The notes: generated by a model not told the origin, from the sequence alone. DNA of 14,970 bases from Dehalococcoidia bacterium (GCA_030612165.1 JAUWOK010000016.1:1-14970); one strand, 5' to 3'. Shown: positions 6,385 to 13,809, counted from the stretch's first letter. Program-made: numbers and translations.

Positions 6385-6723
6385 TCAAATGGCGTCTTTG
6401 TCTTTCTCCCCCGTCCTTACCTTGATCGCGCTTTCCACAGCATAGATAAAGATTTTGCCGTCTCCAACTTCGCCGGTTCTGGCGTTGCCGATAATAACGT
6501 CAACTATTTTCTCCACATCTTTATCATTCGCCACGATTTCCAGTTTCAGCTTTGCCGGGAATTCCACCTCAAAGGTCGTACCGCGGAATTGTTGTTTCAG
6601 TCCTTTTTGCTTGCCGTGTCCTGAAACAGAAGTCTTTGTCATTCCCGGATAACCGGCTTCTTTTAACGCTTCTTTAACATCATCGAATTTTTCTATTCTA
6701 ATTATCGCCTCAATCTTTTTCAT
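6385..6723 (-). CDS. glnK: P-II nitrogen regulatory protein (GlnK/GlnB type, no uridylylation tyrosine)
   Basis: A 112-residue P-II protein, normal for the family. These trimers sense ATP/ADP and 2-oxoglutarate and block the ammonium channel AmtB. Family marks are the MKKIEAIIR start, GHGKQKG (35-41), the T-loop around residues 37-55, the ARTGEVGDGKIFI signature (81-93) and the ending RTGEKDKDAI. The T-loop residue at position 51, a tyrosine that is uridylylated in proteobacterial GlnB/GlnK, is phenylalanine here (RGTTFEVEF). Uridylylation at that site is therefore impossible, and control must be by ligands or another modification. The ATG at 6723 follows an AGAGGGGAG ribosome binding site. 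It lies 28 bases downstream of amt on the same strand, the classic amtB-glnK pair. GlnK rather than GlnB is inferred from this linkage. Confidence 0.93.
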   Translation of the reverse strand: MKKIEAIIRIEKFDDVKEALKEAGYPGMTKTSVSGHGKQKGLKQQFRGTTFEVEFPAKLKLEIVANDKDVEKIVDVIIGNARTGEVGDGKIFIYAVESAIKVRTGEKDKDAI

Positions 6724-6751
6724 TTCTGTCTCCCCTCTAATTTTGTTACGG

Positions 6752-8152
6752 TTAACTGTCCTTAGTAATGAACTCGGGGTATGCTGGCGTACCATGCTCC
6801 GGTATATCCAGCCCTTGCATTTCTACTTGTGGCGAAACGCGGATGCCTATAATTTTGTCCAGAGCCTTGAACATCAGGTAGCCTATGCCAAATGCCCAAG
6901 CAGCAACCGTTGCTATGCTAATAACTTGAGCGAGTAGTTGCTCTGCTCCCCCGCCATAGAACAAGCCGGTAGCGAAGGGTGCTTCTATGGCATAATTACC
7001 ATATGTCCCGTCGGCGAAAAGACCAACGCTGAGCAATCCCCAGAGACCGCAGGTGCCATGAACGCTTACTGCGCCCACCGGGTCGTCAATACCTTTCGCT
7101 TCCAGGAATTTGACGCTAACATACATCAAAGCGCCGGCGATGAGCCCTATGATGATAGCGACCCAGCCTTCTACCCATGCACAGGAAGCGGTAATGGCTA
7201 CAAGACCCGCTATAGCGCCATTAATGGCCATGCCCAGATCCCATTTTTGAGTTTTCAGTTTAGCTATGGCTATTGCTGCCAGTGCGCCTGCTGCTGCTGC
7301 CATGTTAGTATTAACAGCGATGACTGCGATTCTCGTGTGATGGGCGTCAAGAGTGCTTCCGGAGTTAAAACCGAACCAGCCGAACCATAGTATAAAACAT
7401 CCCAATGCAGCCATAGACATACTGTGTCCAGGAATCGCCCTTGCCTTCCCCTTTTTATCAAATTTGCCAAATCTGGGCCCCAGGACCATTGCTCCTGCCA
7501 GTCCAACGAATCCGCCGATAGCGTGTACTGCTCCTGACCCGGCAAAGTCCAAGGCTCCCATGCCGAATGGCAACTGGGACAACCAGCCACCACCCCATAT
7601 CCAATGACCGTATACAGGATAAATAATAACACTGAGTATTATGGTGTAGATGATGTAGGCTTTGAACTTCATGCGCTCTGCAACAGCCCCAGCAACTATT
7701 GTGGCCGCGGTGGCGCAGAAAACCAGCATCCAGAACATGTTAAGGTAGGTATCTACGTCATAAAAATCTCCAATCATAAACCATCCTGTTGTGCCCCAAA
7801 GCCCACGCCAGTCTGCGCCCATCATGATGGCGTAACCCACAAGGAAAAAGGCCAGTGACCCGATGACGAAATCCATGAGGTTTTTGGTCATCAGATTAGT
7901 GACATTCTTGGAACGGCAGAAACCCGCTTCCAGCATGGCAAATCCTGGTTGCATGAACATCACCAGAAAAGCACATCCCAGTATCCAGATATAATTTACA
8001 GCGGTGTCTGTCGTTCCTCCTACGCCAGTAGGGTCAGCTGCCAGCACGGTACTCCTCATTACCATGGGAAGCGTTACCGCAAACAGGGAGATCATGCTGG
8101 CTCTTGACAACCACCTAGGCGTAGCAGGAATCTTTGTTAGTAGTTTGTACAT
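6752..8152 (-). CDS. amt: Ammonium transporter (Amt/MEP/Rh family)
   Basis: A 466-residue membrane protein that moves ammonium across the cytoplasmic membrane. The first roughly 38 residues look like a cleavable signal peptide (basic start, hydrophobic MISLFAVTLPMVM, then VLAAD), as in E. coli AmtB. About eleven hydrophobic segments follow. The conduction-pore histidine pair is present at H210 (GSGAVH) and H365 (VSVHGTCG), as is the periplasmic-side tryptophan context GHWIWGGG (183-189). The cytosolic tail reads EMQGLDIPEHGTPAYPE, the conserved element that contacts P-II. The ATG at 8152 follows AAGGAGGGTGA at ideal spacing. The P-II gene comes 28 bases downstream. The upstream gap of 122 bases holds the phased repeats at 8201-8238 and a TAAC-N8-GTTA inverted repeat, so amt probably has its own regulated promoter as well as possible read-through. 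Confidence 0.96.
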   Translation of the reverse strand: MYKLLTKIPATPRWLSRASMISLFAVTLPMVMRSTVLAADPTGVGGTTDTAVNYIWILGCAFLVMFMQPGFAMLEAGFCRSKNVTNLMTKNLMDFVIGSLAFFLVGYAIMMGADWRGLWGTTGWFMIGDFYDVDTYLNMFWMLVFCATAATIVAGAVAERMKFKAYIIYTIILSVIIYPVYGHWIWGGGWLSQLPFGMGALDFAGSGAVHAIGGFVGLAGAMVLGPRFGKFDKKGKARAIPGHSMSMAALGCFILWFGWFGFNSGSTLDAHHTRIAVIAVNTNMAAAAGALAAIAIAKLKTQKWDLGMAINGAIAGLVAITASCAWVEGWVAIIIGLIAGALMYVSVKFLEAKGIDDPVGAVSVHGTCGLWGLLSVGLFADGTYGNYAIEAPFATGLFYGGGAEQLLAQVISIATVAAWAFGIGYLMFKALDKIIGIRVSPQVEMQGLDIPEHGTPAYPEFITKDS

Positions 8153-8188
8153 GAGATCACCCTCCTTTTATTTAGTCATTCAGGAGAA

Positions 8189-8204
8189 TAACAGGTGACT
8201 GTTA
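8189..8204. repeat. Inverted repeat TAACAG-N4-CTGTTA upstream of amt
   Basis: Perfect 6-bp arms (8189-8194 and 8199-8204) around GTGA. Its TAAC-N8-GTTA core is the same as in the repeat upstream of glnA. It overlaps the last phased half-site (8201-8205) and a weak -10-like TGTTAT on the minus strand at 8193-8188, so it could be an operator or a small hairpin in the leader. Confidence 0.35.
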
Positions 8205-8238
8205 CGAGGAGATTACGAATATATTAAGTTTAAGTTAC
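8201..8238 (-). promoter_or_regulatory. Four 11-bp-phased half-sites upstream of amt (GlnR-like operator)
   Basis: On the minus strand four pentamers start exactly 11 bp apart: GTAAC (8238-8234), TTAAT (8227-8223), GTAAT (8216-8212) and GTAAC (8205-8201), with six unrelated bases between neighbours. Three of the four fit GTAAY, and the outer two are identical. This periodicity is typical of head-to-tail binding by OmpR-type winged helices, and GTAAC is the a-site of the actinobacterial GlnR box. The array lies 49-86 bases upstream of the amt ATG and immediately downstream of the regulator gene ending at 8275. No strong -35 is visible, which suits an activator-dependent promoter. Confidence 0.55.
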
Positions 8239-8274
8239 AGAAAGTATTTTGGTTTAGAAGCCAGAGAAGCTGAG

Positions 8275-8970
8275 TTATATGCTATCTTTGAAGCTATATC
8301 CCATGCCTCTAAATGTTTCAATAAAAATATGGTTTTTATCCTCAATCTTACCTCTCAATCTCCGGATGTGTACATCCACTGTCCTGTCACCGCCGTAATA
8401 ATCCCATCCCCAGACTTTTTCCAGTAAAATCTCACGGGAAAAAACTTTGCCTTTGTTGTTCATGAGAAATTTGAGCAACTGATATTCTTTGAAAGTCAAT
8501 ATTATTTGTTTGTTGTCAAGCATCACCTGGCACTTATCCAGATATATGATCAGATCAGCATGTTTTAATGATTGCCCTGTGGGGGAGATAATCTTTCTTA
8601 GCTGCAGGATTCTCTTTGTTCGTAATGCTATCTCAATTGCGTCCCATGGTTCGATCGCGAAATCGTCCACAGGGAATCCGGAATCAAGGAAATCATTTTT
8701 TTCACGAGGGAGGAGCGCAAATGCAGGAAGAGAGGTATCCGTTTTTATTTTCCGTATAACTGGCAGGAGGGCAGGATTAATCAGTGAATCGGTGGTGTCG
8801 ATCATTATTAAATCGAGAATTTGTTCACTGGCCAAGCATGCAAGAGATTCCTCATCGGAAGCGCTATAACAGGCAAAGCCGTCCTGTGTGAGTTCTGAAC
8901 TCAGTTTCTGAATTTGCCTGGTGTTGCTGGCGGCAATAAGCAGTCTAAACAATGTCCTTGCTTTTATCAA
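8275..8970 (-). CDS. OmpR/PhoB-type regulator with degenerate receiver (GlnR-like)
   Basis: A 231-residue two-domain regulator. Residues about 8-120 form a receiver-like domain. It keeps an aspartate at the phosphorylation position (D58 in LIMID), but the acidic pair that binds Mg2+ is replaced (LLIAASN, about 11-16). The switch threonine/serine position reads ALLP, and the conserved lysine of the KP motif is glutamate (E107-P108). Phosphorylation by a histidine kinase is therefore unlikely. Residues about 135-231 are a full winged-helix domain (LTFKEYQLLKFL, VFSREILLEKVWG, DRTVDVHIRRLRGKI, FRGMGYSF). This plan resembles actinobacterial GlnR, an orphan atypical OmpR-family nitrogen regulator. 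The TTG start at 8970 has TAGGA about 7 bases upstream and lies 8 bases after the GXGXG gene, so it is co-translated with glutamate synthase. No kinase gene is nearby. The GlnR-like role is inferred. Confidence 0.88.
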   Translation of the reverse strand: MIKARTLFRLLIAASNTRQIQKLSSELTQDGFACYSASDEESLACLASEQILDLIMIDTTDSLINPALLPVIRKIKTDTSLPAFALLPREKNDFLDSGFPVDDFAIEPWDAIEIALRTKRILQLRKIISPTGQSLKHADLIIYLDKCQVMLDNKQIILTFKEYQLLKFLMNNKGKVFSREILLEKVWGWDYYGGDRTVDVHIRRLRGKIEDKNHIFIETFRGMGYSFKDSI

Positions 8971-8978
8971 ACAAATTC

Positions 8979-9728
8979 CTAATAGGCGTAAAGTTTTCCA
9001 TACGGACGCAAGTATAAAGGGTATAGCTTGGTAAATTTACACTTCAATATTTCCTGAGCATCGTGCCCAAAATAGCTGGCAAATTCATTTACTATCTTCC
9101 CCAGGGCATCATAATCTTCTTCATTGAGATCTGCAGTGCCCAGTTCCTTTCCTAATTGAAAATCCTCAACTTTCCCCCGCACATAGATAACTCCTCCATG
9201 CATGCCGGTGCCTATAAAATTAGCTTTTTGTCGCTCTCCCTCCTGCAAATTGAGGCCCAGAAGAACAAGGATTCCACCTGCCATGTACTCGCCAAAGAAA
9301 TCTTGAGCTGTGCCACCGATAATTATCACAGGCTTTTGCGCATGGTATTCTTTCATGTGAATACCGGTTCTGTAACCAACGTTTCCTTTAACAAAAACTT
9401 TACCGTCTCTGGCAGACAACCCAAGTGTATCTCCTGCATTTCCATGAATAATTATTTTTCCGGCATTCATGGTGTTTCCACATCCGTCCTGAGCGTTACC
9501 GTGTACGGTGATTTCAGCCCCATCCATGAAAGCCCCCAGATCATTTCCGGGGGTACCGTAAATATCAAGTTGAACAGCCCCCAGTCCAGTGCCGATATAC
9601 CTCTGGCCGCACGTGTTGTGAATTTCAATTCTTTCGCTGCCATCAGCAACAATTTCCCTCAACTTGCAACTAAGCTCTCTGGTGGTCATGTTGAAAGCAT
9701 TTACCTGTGCTGATGAAAGTTTTTTCAT
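8979..9728 (-). CDS. Glutamate synthase GXGXG (beta-helix) subunit, split GltB domain 3
   Basis: A 249-residue stand-alone version of the C-terminal domain of GltB. It has the G-x-x-G-x-x-x-G repeats of the right-handed beta-helix: IGTGLGAVQLDIYGTPGND, LGAFMDGAEITVHGNAQDG, CGNTMNAGKIIIHGNAGDT and LGLSARDGKVFVKGNVGYR, followed by EYMAGGILVLLG and FIGTGMHGGVIYVRG. In full-length enzymes this domain braces the glutaminase and FMN domains; it has no catalytic residues of its own. The start is set at ATG 9728 because AGGAAG precedes it by 6 bases; the in-frame TTG at 9734 would be too close to that site. It starts 2 bases after the FMN-subunit stop, so the two are translationally coupled. The regulator gene follows 8 bases later. 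Confidence 0.92.
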   Translation of the reverse strand: MKKLSSAQVNAFNMTTRELSCKLREIVADGSERIEIHNTCGQRYIGTGLGAVQLDIYGTPGNDLGAFMDGAEITVHGNAQDGCGNTMNAGKIIIHGNAGDTLGLSARDGKVFVKGNVGYRTGIHMKEYHAQKPVIIIGGTAQDFFGEYMAGGILVLLGLNLQEGERQKANFIGTGMHGGVIYVRGKVEDFQLGKELGTADLNEEDYDALGKIVNEFASYFGHDAQEILKCKFTKLYPLYLRPYGKLYAY

Positions 9729-9730
9729 TT

Positions 9731-11236
9731 TCAACTTCCTGCCGCCCTTACGCCCAGTATCTTAAGTTCGGTGTCGCTAAGGCCCACCCCTCTTAAATGA
9801 AGGCGGTTGCCGCGGAGGCTTTCTATCGCGTTGATACCCATCCCCCCTAGCATATCTTTAATTTCTAGGCTCCAACTGTTCAGGAGATTCGTCAGCCGCC
9901 TTGTTCCTATATTCGGATTAATTCTTTTAGTCAACCCGACGTTTGTAGTACAGATACCCCAGGCACATTTACCAGTGTGGCATTGTTGACAGACATGGCA
10001 TCCTAATGCGATAAGAGCAGCGGTTCCGATGTAAACAGCATCAGCTCCTAAAGCAATGGCTTTGGTAACATCCCCACTGTTTCTAATCCCTCCGGCAACG
10101 ACTATCGAAGCTTTGTTGCGAATGCCTTCTTTGCGCAATCGCTCGTCCACTGCGGCGAGAGCGAGTTCTATGGGAATGCCGACATTGTCCCGAATGATCT
10201 TGGGCGTAGCACCTGTCGAACCTCTTAATCCATCAAGAACGATGATGTCTGCTCCCGCCCGGACCATACCGCTAGCAATAGCTGCTGAGTTATGTACGGC
10301 AGCTATCTTCACCGATATGGGCTTGGTATAATTTGTTGCTTCCTTTAAAGCGTATATGAGCTGAGATAAATCTTCTATTGAGTAAATATCGTGCTGGGGA
10401 GCGGGCGATAAGGCATCTGTTCCCTGTGGAATCATTCTGGTTGCTGAAACATCGAGACTGACCTTTTCTCCCGGGAGATGTCCTCCGATACCTGGCTTGG
10501 CTCCCTGTCCGATCTTGATTTCCACTACCCTGGCCATATTGAGATATTCTGAGTGCACGCCGAATCTTCCCGAAGCCACCTGCGCTACCATATTATTCGC
10601 ATATTTACGAAGACTGGGGTGAAGCCCTCCTTCTCCTGTGTTCCATAAAGTGCCGGCTTCGGTGGCAGCTCTGGCCAAAGATTCCTGCGTGTTAAGGCTT
10701 ATGGCTCCATAAGACATAGCGGTGAGCATTATGGGAATATCCAGTTTGATCTGGTTGGTGATTTCTGTTTCAATGTCCGTGGAATCAGATGTAAGCTTCA
10801 CCATGTCGGGCTTCTGCCCCAAATAAGTAGTCAATTCCATGGGTTCACGCAACGGGTCTATAGATGGATTAGTTACCTGGCTGGCGTTCAATAGCAGGTG
10901 ATCCCAGAAAATAGGGTAGCCCTTATCAGTGCCCATCCCTGTAAGAAGCATCCCACCTGTCTCCGACTGTTTGATAATATCTTCGATAGCTTCATGTGTC
11001 CAGCTTTCATTTCTCCTGTAACTCGAAGGGTTTTCTCTTACAGTTATGGCATTAGTGGGGCAGAAAACGACGCAGCGGTGGCAGCCGACGCAATTTTCCT
11101 CGCGACTTCTTACCTCATCGTCTTCAGCGTCATAATAGTTAGCATCGAAAGAGCACTGGCTAACACAAGCCTGGCATTGAGTACACCTGTACTGATCTCG
11201 TTCTATTATAAATTTAGGTGGCAGATAAGTTTTCAT
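9731..11236 (-). CDS. Glutamate synthase ferredoxin/FMN subunit (split, archaeal-type GltB domain 2)
   Basis: A 501-residue synthase subunit that reduces 2-oxoglutarate plus ammonia to glutamate on FMN. The N terminus carries two ferredoxin-type 4Fe-4S motifs: C18, C21, C24, C28 and C49, C52, C55, C59. The TIM-barrel GltS domain follows, with KIGQGAKPGIGGHLPG, the SATRMIPQGTDALSPAP loop, VLDGLRGSTGATP and VVAGGIRNSGDV. Near the C terminus the cysteine-rich GCHVCQQCHTGKCAWGICTT segment (C413-C429) is where the 3Fe-4S cluster sits in this family. The fused ferredoxin domains are typical of archaeal-type enzymes and some anaerobic bacteria, and imply electrons arrive through Fe-S carriers. The ATG at 11236 has AAAGGA about 9 bases upstream. 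It lies 24 bases downstream of hisF, and the GXGXG gene follows at once. Confidence 0.94.
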   Translation of the reverse strand: MKTYLPPKFIIERDQYRCTQCQACVSQCSFDANYYDAEDDEVRSREENCVGCHRCVVFCPTNAITVRENPSSYRRNESWTHEAIEDIIKQSETGGMLLTGMGTDKGYPIFWDHLLLNASQVTNPSIDPLREPMELTTYLGQKPDMVKLTSDSTDIETEITNQIKLDIPIMLTAMSYGAISLNTQESLARAATEAGTLWNTGEGGLHPSLRKYANNMVAQVASGRFGVHSEYLNMARVVEIKIGQGAKPGIGGHLPGEKVSLDVSATRMIPQGTDALSPAPQHDIYSIEDLSQLIYALKEATNYTKPISVKIAAVHNSAAIASGMVRAGADIIVLDGLRGSTGATPKIIRDNVGIPIELALAAVDERLRKEGIRNKASIVVAGGIRNSGDVTKAIALGADAVYIGTAALIALGCHVCQQCHTGKCAWGICTTNVGLTKRINPNIGTRRLTNLLNSWSLEIKDMLGGMGINAIESLRGNRLHLRGVGLSDTELKILGVRAAGS

Positions 11237-11260
11237 TATAGTTATCCTTTCGTACCATCG

Positions 11261-12028
11261 TTACCTTCTCACAGGGATTCCCTGTTCAGCCAGGTAGGCT
11301 TTCACCTGTGCGATAGAATAAGTTTTGTAATGAAAAATGCTAGCTGCAAGAACCGCGTCGGCCTTACCACTAGTCAGGGCCTCGCAAAGATGTTCCAGAG
11401 TACCTGCCCCGCCGCTGGCAATAACCGGTACCGTTACTGCCTCGCTAATGGCACGGGTTAAAGCCAGGTCGTATCCTGCTTTCTGTCCATCAGCATCCCA
11501 GCTTGTGAGAAGTATCTCTCCGGCGCCCAGTGCAACGGCTTTTTTACTCCATTCAACGGCATCTATACCCGTGAGATTTCGTCCCCCGTGAGTGCAAACT
11601 GCCCATTTGAGGCAATCGTTTGTGTTTGTTCGTCTGGCATCAATGGCAACCACAATGCATTGGTTGCCAAATTTTTTTGCCCCTGCGGTAACGAGAGAAG
11701 GGGATTGTACCGCAGCGGTATTGACAGACACTTTATCTGCTCCTGCTTCCAGGATGTGTCTCATATCGTCAACGCTACGTAATCCACCACCGACGGTGAA
11801 AGGAATGAAAACTCGCTCGGATATGCGTTCGACAATCTCTACCAAGGTGTCGCGTTCTTCCGGAGTGGCACCGATATCCAAAAAGACCAGTTCATCGGCG
11901 CCTTCCTGGTAATAAAACTCGGCAAGCTCCACAGGGTCTCCAGCGTCACGGAGTTGCGTAAAGCTTGTTCCTTTGACCACTCGGCCACCGGTGACATCCA
12001 GGCAGGGGATAATACGTTTGGTTAACAT
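11261..12028 (-). CDS. hisF: Imidazole glycerol phosphate synthase cyclase subunit
   Basis: A 255-residue TIM-barrel enzyme of histidine synthesis. With ammonia supplied through a tunnel by the glutaminase HisH, it cyclises PRFAR to imidazole glycerol phosphate and releases AICAR. The catalytic aspartates D11 (RIIPCLDV) and D130 (VVAIDARR) are present, as are FTVGGGLRS, SVNTAAV, the THGGR segment, LTSWDADG (the family usually has M where W is) and the phosphate-binding ASGGAGTLEH. Length and both barrel halves are normal, so it should be functional. The ATG at 12028 has only a weak ribosome binding site. It is odd that it lies between the glutaminase and FMN subunits of glutamate synthase, with 33- and 24-base gaps, and that no hisH or other his gene is in the window. 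Confidence 0.96.
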   Translation of the reverse strand: MLTKRIIPCLDVTGGRVVKGTSFTQLRDAGDPVELAEFYYQEGADELVFLDIGATPEERDTLVEIVERISERVFIPFTVGGGLRSVDDMRHILEAGADKVSVNTAAVQSPSLVTAGAKKFGNQCIVVAIDARRTNTNDCLKWAVCTHGGRNLTGIDAVEWSKKAVALGAGEILLTSWDADGQKAGYDLALTRAISEAVTVPVIASGGAGTLEHLCEALTSGKADAVLAASIFHYKTYSIAQVKAYLAEQGIPVRR

Positions 12029-12061
12029 CTGTCGATATCTTTATCCAGTTTGACTATACAA

Positions 12062-13219
12062 TTATTTCTCTCCTGTTTTGCTCTGTGGATCTTGTATCGC
12101 GGTTTTTCTTGAATTGAGTGGATTTTGCAGGCTACCTATAACTGGCTCACCTCCCATGGGGATCCGGGCGTCGTCAAGATGCGGGCACACCAGGCGAATA
12201 GCTGACTCCTCGGAAGAAAGGTAAAGCATAGAGTCTTTCGTTCCTACGACAAGAGGGCGCAACCTTATTCTGTCAGTAAGTCCTACCATTTCTCCCTGAT
12301 GAGCAATAATAACGGTAAATGGGCCATTTAACAAAAGACTTCCATACACCTGGCGTAAAGTACGGAACATTTTTTGCTTCTTCTCCGGAAGGCGGGATAT
12401 TTCGCTCCACAGAGGAGCAGCCAATATTTTGGCTATTATTTCCATGGGAAAACCGTGTTTTCGTGCCAGGAGGTCAACCGCATAAGCTACTACTTCTGTA
12501 TCAGTTTGCATGGTGCAATTATAGCCAAATTGCTCCAGGTAACGGCGATTTATCCCGTATGAAGAAATTTCTCCGTTATGAACTACTGTCCAATCCAATA
12601 TATTAAAAGGATGGGCTCCTCCCCACCACCCGGGGGTATTGGTAGGAAATCTGCCGTGGGCTGTCCATAAATATCCCTCGTATTGCTCCAGACAAAAATA
12701 CTCCGCTATTTCTTCAGGATAACCTACCCCTTTAAATACCGCCATATTTTTGCCGCTGGAAAAAACGAAGGCGTCTTTCGCCCTGGTGTTGATGTCCATA
12801 ACTTTCTCTACCACATAATCGTCCTGTTGACGTTGTTCACTGTTTTCCCCTCCCCTCACTTTGAGAAAATATCGCCATACCAGTGGAGGTTTGAGTATGT
12901 TTGGGGTGGGATTAGTGGGCACTTCTTCGGCACGAAGCATATAAAAATGTTCTTCAAGATATGTCTCTAGCCGTGCCCTTGATTCGTGATTAAAATACAT
13001 TATGTGGAAAGCATAAAAATCAGCGTATTGAGGGTATAAGCCGTATACAGCAAATCCACCACCTAAACCGTTACCGCGGTCGTGCATATTGGCAATAGCT
13101 TTGATTATATCTTTGCCCGAAAAGCATTTGCCCGAAGTGTCCATCATGCCAAATATAGAACAGGCATCGATCACTTTGTCATCATTGTAAAAATTATTTA
13201 TCTTATCTAATTTTTTCAC
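12062..13219 (-). CDS. Glutamate synthase glutaminase subunit (class II amidotransferase, split GltB domain 1)
   Basis: A 385-residue class II (Ntn) glutamine amidotransferase that releases ammonia from glutamine for the FMN subunit. The nucleophile is C20 in DACSIFGMMD; family enzymes need this cysteine at the mature N terminus, so a 19-residue leader must be removed. Further signatures are GNGLGGGFAVYGLYP, the AHGRFPTNTPGWWGGAHPFN stretch, VVHNGEISSYG and MQTDTEVVAY, all involved in glutamine binding and oxyanion stabilisation. The GTG at 13219 overlaps the pdxT stop by one base (TAGTG), so translation is probably coupled; no good independent ribosome binding site is seen. A GTG 15 codons later is the only other start before the cysteine. 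The ending (about residues 330-385) resembles other stand-alone GltB1 proteins, although PurF or AsnB identity is excluded by the lack of their synthase domains. Confidence 0.9.
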   Translation of the reverse strand: MKKLDKINNFYNDDKVIDACSIFGMMDTSGKCFSGKDIIKAIANMHDRGNGLGGGFAVYGLYPQYADFYAFHIMYFNHESRARLETYLEEHFYMLRAEEVPTNPTPNILKPPLVWRYFLKVRGGENSEQRQQDDYVVEKVMDINTRAKDAFVFSSGKNMAVFKGVGYPEEIAEYFCLEQYEGYLWTAHGRFPTNTPGWWGGAHPFNILDWTVVHNGEISSYGINRRYLEQFGYNCTMQTDTEVVAYAVDLLARKHGFPMEIIAKILAAPLWSEISRLPEKKQKMFRTLRQVYGSLLLNGPFTVIIAHQGEMVGLTDRIRLRPLVVGTKDSMLYLSSEESAIRLVCPHLDDARIPMGGEPVIGSLQNPLNSRKTAIQDPQSKTGEK

Positions 13220-13809
13220 TAACTACACTCTGCAATGATATTCAAAAAATAGGAATGAAATCTCTGGTCAGATGTTAACTCGGGATGAAAAGCGGAGACC
13301 AATAAATTTCCTTGCCTGGCGGCGACGGGCGTGCCAGCGGGAAGGGTCGCCAGGATTTGTACTTCAGGCTTTGCCTCCAGCATAACTGGCGCTCTGACGA
13401 ATACAGCGGGGTAAGGAACTTCTCCCAGAACAGATATGTGCAAAGGAATTTCGAAACTGTTAACCTGTCTGCCGAAAGAGTTTCGTTCCACCTTTATATC
13501 CATAACCCCAATGGTATCTGTGTTCAATCCTGGGACATTTTTTGCTAACAAAATCATGCCCGCACAGGTTCCGAAAATAGGAAAACCTTTGAGGCTTACT
13601 TCCTTTAACAACTTTGTGAAACCATATGCCATCATAAGATAACTGATAGTGGTGGTTTCCCCTCCAGGAATAATCAATCCATCCAGTCTTTTGACCTCAT
13701 GGGGTTGGCGAATAGCTATTGCCTCTGCCTCCAGCTTTTGCAAACTAAGCGCGTGCTCGGCAAAAGCACCCTGCAGGGCAAGAATTCCGACTCTCTTTTT
13801 TCTGCTCAT
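13219..13809 (-). CDS. pdxT: Glutaminase subunit of pyridoxal 5'-phosphate synthase
   Basis: A 196-residue class I (triad) glutamine amidotransferase. In PLP synthase PdxT frees ammonia from glutamine and passes it to PdxS, which joins it to ribose 5-phosphate and glyceraldehyde 3-phosphate. Visible marks are VGILALQGAFAEH, PGGETTT, the nucleophile elbow GTCAG with C82, MDIKVERNSFGRQVNSFE, and the catalytic H175 and E177 in FHPELT. The start is set at ATG 13809. That ATG overlaps the upstream stop as ATGA, and the family N terminus begins there; an in-frame ATG 21 bases upstream lacks similarity. The stop overlaps the next gene's GTG. pdxS, normally adjacent, is not in the window; it may lie beyond the right edge or elsewhere. 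Confidence 0.93.
   Translation of the reverse strand: MSRKKRVGILALQGAFAEHALSLQKLEAEAIAIRQPHEVKRLDGLIIPGGETTTISYLMMAYGFTKLLKEVSLKGFPIFGTCAGMILLAKNVPGLNTDTIGVMDIKVERNSFGRQVNSFEIPLHISVLGEVPYPAVFVRAPVMLEAKPEVQILATLPAGTPVAARQGNLLVSAFHPELTSDQRFHSYFLNIIAECS

Noticed and set aside
6385..6723. NifI-type P-II protein linked to nitrogen fixation
   Set aside because: NifI proteins come as a tandem pair between nif genes and have different T-loops; here there is a single gene next to amt.
8979..13219. N-methylglutamate synthase (MgsABC/GlxBCD-type) instead of glutamate synthase
   Set aside because: That system uses the same three domains, but here the partner is an ordinary glnA rather than a gamma-glutamylmethylamide synthetase, and the FMN subunit carries N-terminal ferredoxin motifs typical of archaeal-type glutamate synthase. 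Not fully excluded.
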